DNA from: Nephrocerus scutellatus
Lineage: Eukaryota; Arthropoda; Insecta; Diptera; Pipunculidae
NCBI GenBank assembly: GCA_947095585.1
Contig: OX352761.1
Location: forward strand, 113,137,890 to 113,201,889
Length of the DNA: 64,000 nucleotides
Reading direction: 5' to 3'
Made by a program: the position numbers and the translations under genes. Of this stretch, positions 58,091-64,000 are shown in pieces. Under the pieces are notes generated by a model. That model was not told the DNA's origin. It made no database searches and worked only from the letters and a program-made list of their open reading frames with translations. Position 1 is the stretch's first letter; each line of letters opens with the position of its first letter.

Positions 58091-59405
58091 TTTCTACAGA
58101 AATGTCCAATTAAATCATAAGTGTCACAGTATCTTTGCTATGTAAAAATTGAATAGAAATCAAATAAATCTTACTGAGCAACCATTCTCGGGAATATTTT
58201 CTTGGCATTATCATTATCAGCCACTGCAGTTGAGCTTAACGTATCATTCTGAATTCTGAACTACAGTAATGGGTTGTGCTCATTACATGTTTTGCGATAT
58301 TCAAAAATAATAATATTTGTTACTGCAGAATTACCTATTTAACATACAAAAAAATAATTTAATGGTAAATTTAACTGAATCGCGGAACCCTTGTGACGGA
58401 AGCCCGCGGAAACCGTTTTAAAAATCGCTGACTTAAGTACTCTTTAAGTTTTTTACTGTGTGTTTTGTTCATTTTTGTAAATTTTATTAAACTTTGGGTG
58501 ATGTATGATAATTACGCATTTTATCGACAACAACAATATTTTATTGAAATTAACAAGGATGACATAATTTTGTATTGCAATAATTATTGCAAAATTGTGC
58601 GAAATAAAAAACGCGAAATCAGAATAAATACGGGAACGCATTCAAAAAAATTAGTATGACAAAATCAGTTGCATGTACTTCATGGTACCTCGATATGTTT
58701 TCAAAAATATAATTTTGTAACATTACTTGTAGATTTTGTCAAAATAAATTGTCAATTACTTCATTACTTCTTTCTTTATCGAAAAATTTCTCCCTAAAGG
58801 TAACCAAGCCTTAAACGCAGAATAGAAAACAACTTTAAAGTACATAGTTTTTATTTTCTCTGACTTCACTCCGTATCAGACGTGGATCAGTATATTATCA
58901 TTCATTCCTAGTATAGATACGAAATGCAAAGTCATTACGGAAAAACTGGTTTACAAATCAAACAAATACTATATTCAAAAGGATTAGCAGGAAAATAATA
59001 AATTCTTGATTACTGAGCCCGAATGCGGCGTGGAGGGCACTACCTGAACATTTGAATGAGCCTTTCGTGACTCGTTGAACTATTTTCTCCAACGAACGCC
59101 CCAACAGCACATGCTCGTACGTCTTGATAACGATCTAGAAGTGAATATACCAAAGTCAGTACGGTACGTAAACCAAAATACTCTCTGTAATTTCTTTATG
59201 GATTGTTTGTATTCTCATCTGTGCACGATATTGTTGGTGCAAAAGATAAACATTAGAATTCAGTGTTGCATTTCCACATATATGATCGTACGTACATAAA
59301 GTTTTATTAGGACTGAAAAATTCCTCGTTCTGAAAATATTATAATTAAGAATTTTCCCAGAATCAATCAAAATTTAGTTCCAAAAATTTCAGACCCTAAT
59401 GACCA
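58091..59405. other. No recognised gene
   Basis: Very AT-rich, with no motif-bearing frame. Confidence 0.35.
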
Positions 59406-59409
59406 TATC

Positions 59410-60255
59410 CCGTGACAGTGACAAGCAGGAAACATTCCTACGATGTTCAAGCGATTCGATCGCGCGGTTTTGAATTCTGTCAAGTAGATGCATTGTGGTA
59501 TAGGGGGCACCTATCCACACATTACAGTTGTATTAACGTTTAGGGCGAATATAGGGCCTTGTAAATAGTAGCCAGGTCTGAGGGAGTGAATTACATCTTT
59601 CACCGATTTAGGAAACCCAAACATTTCGCAGCATTTTTAGCAATGGCGAATATGTGGTCACTTCAACGAAGCTTGTTGTTGATGCACATACCTAGACTTG
59701 AGAGTTGTTTAGTTTCTTTAATGCAAGATCCATTCATGGATAAATGTTGGGGGTTTAAATTATGCTTGGATGACAGAAGACAGCATTGGGTTTTAGAAGC
59801 GTTAAATTTAACTCTATTATGTAATCTCCACCTTGTTATGTTGTCAAGGTCAGAATTTAACCTGCTTAACATACGTTGTTGTTCAAGTTCCAATTGAGAT
59901 GTGCAGAGAGCGTGAAATCATATGAAAATCTAAGAGTGCTGTTGTCGGCGAAAGAATGGATTGGGCTGGAAGTAGCGAATAGGAGATCATTAATTAAAAT
60001 GAGAAAGAGTGTCGGAGACAAAACAGAACCTTGTGGAACACCGGCGTTTATGCGATAAACATTGGATTTGAAACCATCCAATACAATCTGGATTAAACGG
60101 TCAGAAAGGTGGTTACCAGTCAAATCCAGCAAGGCCTTATCAATTCCATAGGCATTCATTTTCGTCAAAAGAGCTTGATGCCAGACTATGTCAAATACAC
60201 ACATTCTTATGGAAAGTATCCCATAGGGAAAGCTTGTTACGGGCGTAACGCACAA
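59410..60255 (-). mobile_element. Jockey-type LINE fragment (reverse transcriptase)
   Basis: Minus-strand frames read LSDRLIQIVLDGFKSN, then GVPQGSVLSPTLFLILIND and HSFADNSTLRFSY (catalytic FADD changed to FADN). WRLHNRVKFNASKTQCCLLS and a tail ending at about 59410 follow. It is 5'-truncated at 60255 and inactive. Confidence 0.7.
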
Positions 60256-60439
60256 AGCAGCCTAACGTCCAACTTTTCTCTACGTCGAATGCTTGACTTG
60301 ATAGGTCTTTCAGTGTGGTTTGAAGTTTTTCTCAACATTTGGGCAGTAGTTTTTAACATCAACATGAAATTTGTTCAATAATAGAGCAATAAAATATATA
60401 ACATGTTCCCGTTTTTTTTTTTAAAATAATACCCTTGCC

Positions 60440-60870
60440 CATATGGCTGACACTGCGACCTTAAAGATCTTATGTGTTATAGGGTAAGGTTCATCTAATA
60501 GATGTACTAACTCCCTTATGAAGTATAGTACGTTCTACGATGCAGACATACGCTGATAATTGTTGCAGTGTATCTCCCAGTCTATGGACGCTGCACGGGT
60601 ACATGCTTTATCCATTTCCTTAATAATGTCATCCACCCTTTGGGTTTCTTCAGTTATATTCATATTAAAAACAACATCAATTTTAAGTATTTCACGATTT
60701 AGCTTAACAGTGGCAGAGTTTCTAAAGTTCGGCTGAAGAGCTTCTTAACCAAATTAATGCTGGGCATTCACAGAGAATGTGCTCGGATGATTTATCATAT
60801 TCCGAACAGAACCTTCATTCTGTATCTGAGCCTAGATCAATCTTGTTAAGCGTACCAGCTTTCTAATGCT
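60440..60870 (-). pseudogene. LOA/I-type LINE C-terminal fragment
   Basis: Contains the complement of a CxFCSEYDKSSEHIL-like motif (GCTCGGATGATTTATCATATTCCG) and text shared with 23700-23990. No other domain remains. Confidence 0.5.
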
Positions 60871-62510
60871 ATCCTTGCCTATTAGGAAATCTGTCCCAGT
60901 GGGACAGACGAAGTTTTTGCTCAAATGTTCCTCTTACTAAAAAATTATCAAAATGCAACATTGCTGATTGTTTTGGAGTTAAAATATCAATCATCAACAT
61001 CTCTGGCAACAACATTAGCGTAGCGCGTCAAACACAATTATCGTTGGTGGAAAATGTCACGTAAATATAATGTTGTAATTGGAGTGGGACACATTGGCTG
61101 ATGGGAATATAACAGAAAACACAGAAGCTCTTTGAAGTTTGAAATTTGTTGTGGCGGCAGTCGTTTGAGAAAATCCAATTTGTCAAGACGGTCAGAACGG
61201 AACATGGACAATTAAGTTCTTATTTTTGTTGTTTTGAGTAATAGTTTGAAACAAGTGTTCTGTATCTGTGCGTGTGCGTGTGTGGGGTTCTTAGCATATA
61301 AAAAAATTACTATACTTAAAAATGTTTGTTTTCTTTCTGTGTTAATTGAATTTCTTGTTTTTAACAACTGTTTCTGGCATAGTTGGACACGTTTTAGGTA
61401 AAAAACAACAATTTTTTGTTTTATTTTATTTATACATATATTTATTTATTTATATTTATCAAAATATCAACAATTATTGCTTAAAAACATAAATTTATGT
61501 TACCAACTCTTTTATATAAAAGATATTGATTGCTACGAGTATATTTTCTATATCACAACAAAAAGTTCCAATATACACATTTGGCTAAAATCAGGAATGT
61601 GGGTTTTTTCATTTAGTTTTATAAAATGTAATGCAAAAAGAGCAATAGTAATATCTTCAGTTGAAGTCTTTAAATCTCATTAAACGCATACTTAATGAAA
61701 CGGCTTTTCCCAATAACTACATTTTTGGAGTTTGGCCTTTTCTGGCAACGTATAGATTTATAAACATAAAACTGAGTACTTTTAAAAAGAATATTCTTGC
61801 TTTAAACTTTGTTTTATTTTCTCAGAAAAGGGAATAAATGGCACTCAAACCAATATAACAAAATTGGTGGAATAGCAATAGACAATAAATCAATTTCCAT
61901 TCGCCGAATAGCCCATAACTGAGTCATCAGTTTGCCTTCATTATAATACGCACTTTTTCAAATGAAGAAAGTAAATTGCACACTCTCAGATAAGAAGAGA
62001 ATCGAGAAAAACATACAAAAACCTAATAATTGATTGAGGATTACCGAGATAAGGGTCCTTGTACGAGGATCCCCAGCATGCTTCTCATCAACCCGTACAA
62101 TTATGATGTACTTTCTTCTGTGTTATGCATTTGTTTATAATTCAAATTATCCTTATTTTCAAAATTCACTTAAACTTCAATGTAACGCCAAAGCAGACTG
62201 TTATAATAAAATTTTAACTTTCTTCGTGTATTTTAATGGATATTATGCAGTATACGTAAATGTTGCGAAATATCGATATATTTGTTATAACGGCCTACTA
62301 ATGCTTCTGTAAATATTGCACTTGATTTTCTCGTATGCCAGACTGTGGACTGCTCTTAACACTATAATTAAGTGTTAAGCAGCTGCTGCTACGCATGTTC
62401 ACGAAATAGATTTCGTGTTTTTTTTTTAATATGTAATTTTAAATAAATAATCGGTTTTCTTTGTATAAAACATTACCTAACAAAAGTTAAAAGACAAGCG
62501 AACAGTTTAA
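60871..62510. other. No recognised gene
   Basis: AT-rich, with a TTTATTTATTTATATTTAT run at about 61440. No motif-bearing frame. Confidence 0.35.
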
Positions 62511-62524
62511 GAGCGGATTTTCTT

Positions 62525-63185
62525 TTTTAATGTACACACGCTCAAGGCATTTGTACCTTACAATGGTTAGCACAGCGTAGGCGTTAGGAAATAAGGGAAA
62601 TTATGCACGTGTGTCCGAAATGACTGCAGATCATACAAATGCGGAAACACAGAGTCGGGCAATTCATTCCACATCATTATTGTGCGGCTTAAGAAGGAAC
62701 CCCTGAATTGTACGTCCGAAGATAGGCCTGATGGTAGACCCGTGGGCTTTAGTTGAGGCACGGGTATTTCGGATGGGTTTGAGAATAGGTGGGATGCATC
62801 TGGATATTTCTTTTGAACACAGCTTGTGGAGAAAGCGATAAAACAACGACAAGCAGGAAACATTCCTACGACGTTCAAGGGATTCGATTGTTTTCGCGAT
62901 ATTTACGTTACCAATAGGTTTTATCGCACGGTTCTGAATTCTGTCTAGTAGATGTAATATGGTCTTTGGGGCACCTGCCCAGACAATACAGTTGTATTCA
63001 AGTTTACGGCGAATATATGCCTTGTAAGTAGTAGCCAGAGCTGAAGGAGTGAAGTACATCTTGCACCGTTTTAATAAACCTAAACATTTCGCAGCATTCT
63101 TGGCAATGGCAAATATGTGGTCGTTCCTTGCTGGTCGAATCTTTTTGTTGACGCATATACCGAGAATTCCAAGTTTTCAGTTTCA
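62525..63185 (-). mobile_element. Jockey-type LINE, 3' part
   Basis: The minus strand reads YTPSALATTYKAYIRRKLEY and NCIVWAGAPKTILHLLDRIQ (RT thumb). NRAIKPIGN, SLERRRNVSCLSLFYRFL and the C-terminus LSRTIMMWNELPDSVFPHLYD follow. Frames change twice. At about 63185 it joins RTE sequence directly, so it was inserted into or recombined with that element. Confidence 0.7.
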
Positions 63186-64000
63186 GAAGGATAGAGGAGA
63201 AAACCTTATACGCGGTACTCAACAAAGTTATACGACGATAATTGCTGCAGGTTGTGATATCTTCTTTCTTATGTATGGGGCACAGGATGCCTCTTCGCTA
63301 GTCTTCTTGCATCGCTTCTTCAGCCCACTATAAGTTCATGAATTACTTGTTTTATTGCGGGGACTCCTGTTTTAATCAGCTCCGCTGAGATACCATAAGA
63401 TCCCGGACCCTTATTATTTTTGAGCCGATTTATCGCTCTGCTAAATTCGTCTATGCTTGGTGGCGGCAGCATAGTGTGGTCTTCGGTTATTGGTTGAGCC
63501 TCCAATTCCTCAGTTAGCTGGACATTAAGCAACTAATGAAAGTGCTCTTCCAATCGCTCTAAGATGCCTTTGAGATCGGCGATCAGATTACCCTCTTTGT
63601 CTTTGCAGTAGGTGCAACGTCTCAATGCGGACTCTTTGGTAGAAATTCCGCGCCTGGTTCGGTCCTCGCTCTCTGTACTGTTCCAGTTCACGGACGAGAT
63701 TCTTCTCTCAGGCTGGTGAAAGAAAACCAGTGAACTGTTTTTTCATATCTTTTTTATATTCATTTGCATTGCATTGCTCGGTACGCAACATTCTTACGTT
63801 CAGTCGCTAGCTTACATTCGTCATTGAACCAGTCGTTTCGATCTCTACGACTACTGCCTAAGATGAAGTCAGCACAGTACTAATGACAGTATTTTTAAGG
63901 TGTGTCCATTTCTCTTCTACGCTCGGCATCTCAGCAGCTCGAACTCTATTCAGTGAGCGTACGTTCCATGAGAAAATTCTTAAATCGTCGTCGTTCCGTA
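63186..64000 (-). mobile_element. RTE-type LINE, internally deleted, runs off the window
   Basis: On the minus strand from the window edge, DDLRIFSWNVRSLNRVRAAE is the endonuclease start. It is followed, after a deletion, by VEEKWTHLKNTV and RDRNDWFNDECKLATERKN. NFYQRVRIETLHLLQRQRG, NRLKNNKGPGSYGISAELIK and LLSTAYKVFSSILL are parts of the RT. Multiple frame breaks. The 5' end lies beyond the window. Confidence 0.65.

Overview
The window is nuclear DNA of a higher fly (Schizophora). It is AT-rich, has short GT-AG introns, and is crowded with decayed retroposons and DNA transposons. The glutathione transferase reads as a GstE12 orthologue, the cecropin and RpS7 proteins are of fly type, and the transposon mix (Jockey, LOA/I with RNase H, RTE, mariner, a tRNA-derived SINE) suits a tephritid-like fly. 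That family assignment is inference.

Six protein genes look intact. GstE12 lies at 432-1185 (+, one intron). A 63-residue cecropin lies at 7006-7281 (-, one intron) with a TATA box, an initiator and an NF-kB-type site upstream. RpS7 lies at 15843-17735 (+, three coding exons). Three tandem UDP-glycosyltransferases lie on the minus strand at 25126-26804, 31965-33826 and 38904-40768. All three have the exon sizes 671, 169 and 717 nt and encode 518 residues.

The second coding intron of RpS7 (1,243 nt) holds a compact cluster of at least six H/ACA-type snoRNA units in two families. Their hairpins show compensatory base changes, with ACA tails 3 nt from the predicted ends. One further 3' half-hairpin is a decayed copy.

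Most of the rest is mobile DNA. Jockey-type LINE remains are on the minus strand at 7.9-10.7, 27.5-29.6, 43.7, 49.7, 59.4-60.3 and 62.5-63.2 kb. LOA/I-type LINE remains with RNase H are at 2.0, 4.9-5.4, 18.5-20.1, 23.7, 35.8-38.9, 48.6-50.6 and 60.4 kb, including one nested insertion with an 11-bp target duplication. RTE-type pieces are at 17.9-18.3, 22.8-23.4 and 63.2-64.0 kb. Two different mariner-like pseudogenes are at 29.6-30.3 and 34.5-35.5 kb. A tRNA-derived SINE with a perfect 13-bp target duplication is at 22.3-22.6 kb, and a second copy is at 30.6 kb. A dispersed repeat carrying an ACATGTGT core occurs at least eight times, twice inside UGT introns. The UGT genes, their flanks and that intronic repeat together record the order of the duplications.

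GstE12 and the UGTs are phase II detoxification enzymes, and the cecropin is an immune effector. The sequence gives no evidence that the genes form one regulated unit. Long stretches near 3-4.9, 5.4-6.9, 10.7-12.9, 20-22, 44.6-47.2, 51-57.5 and 60.9-62.5 kb show no recognisable gene.
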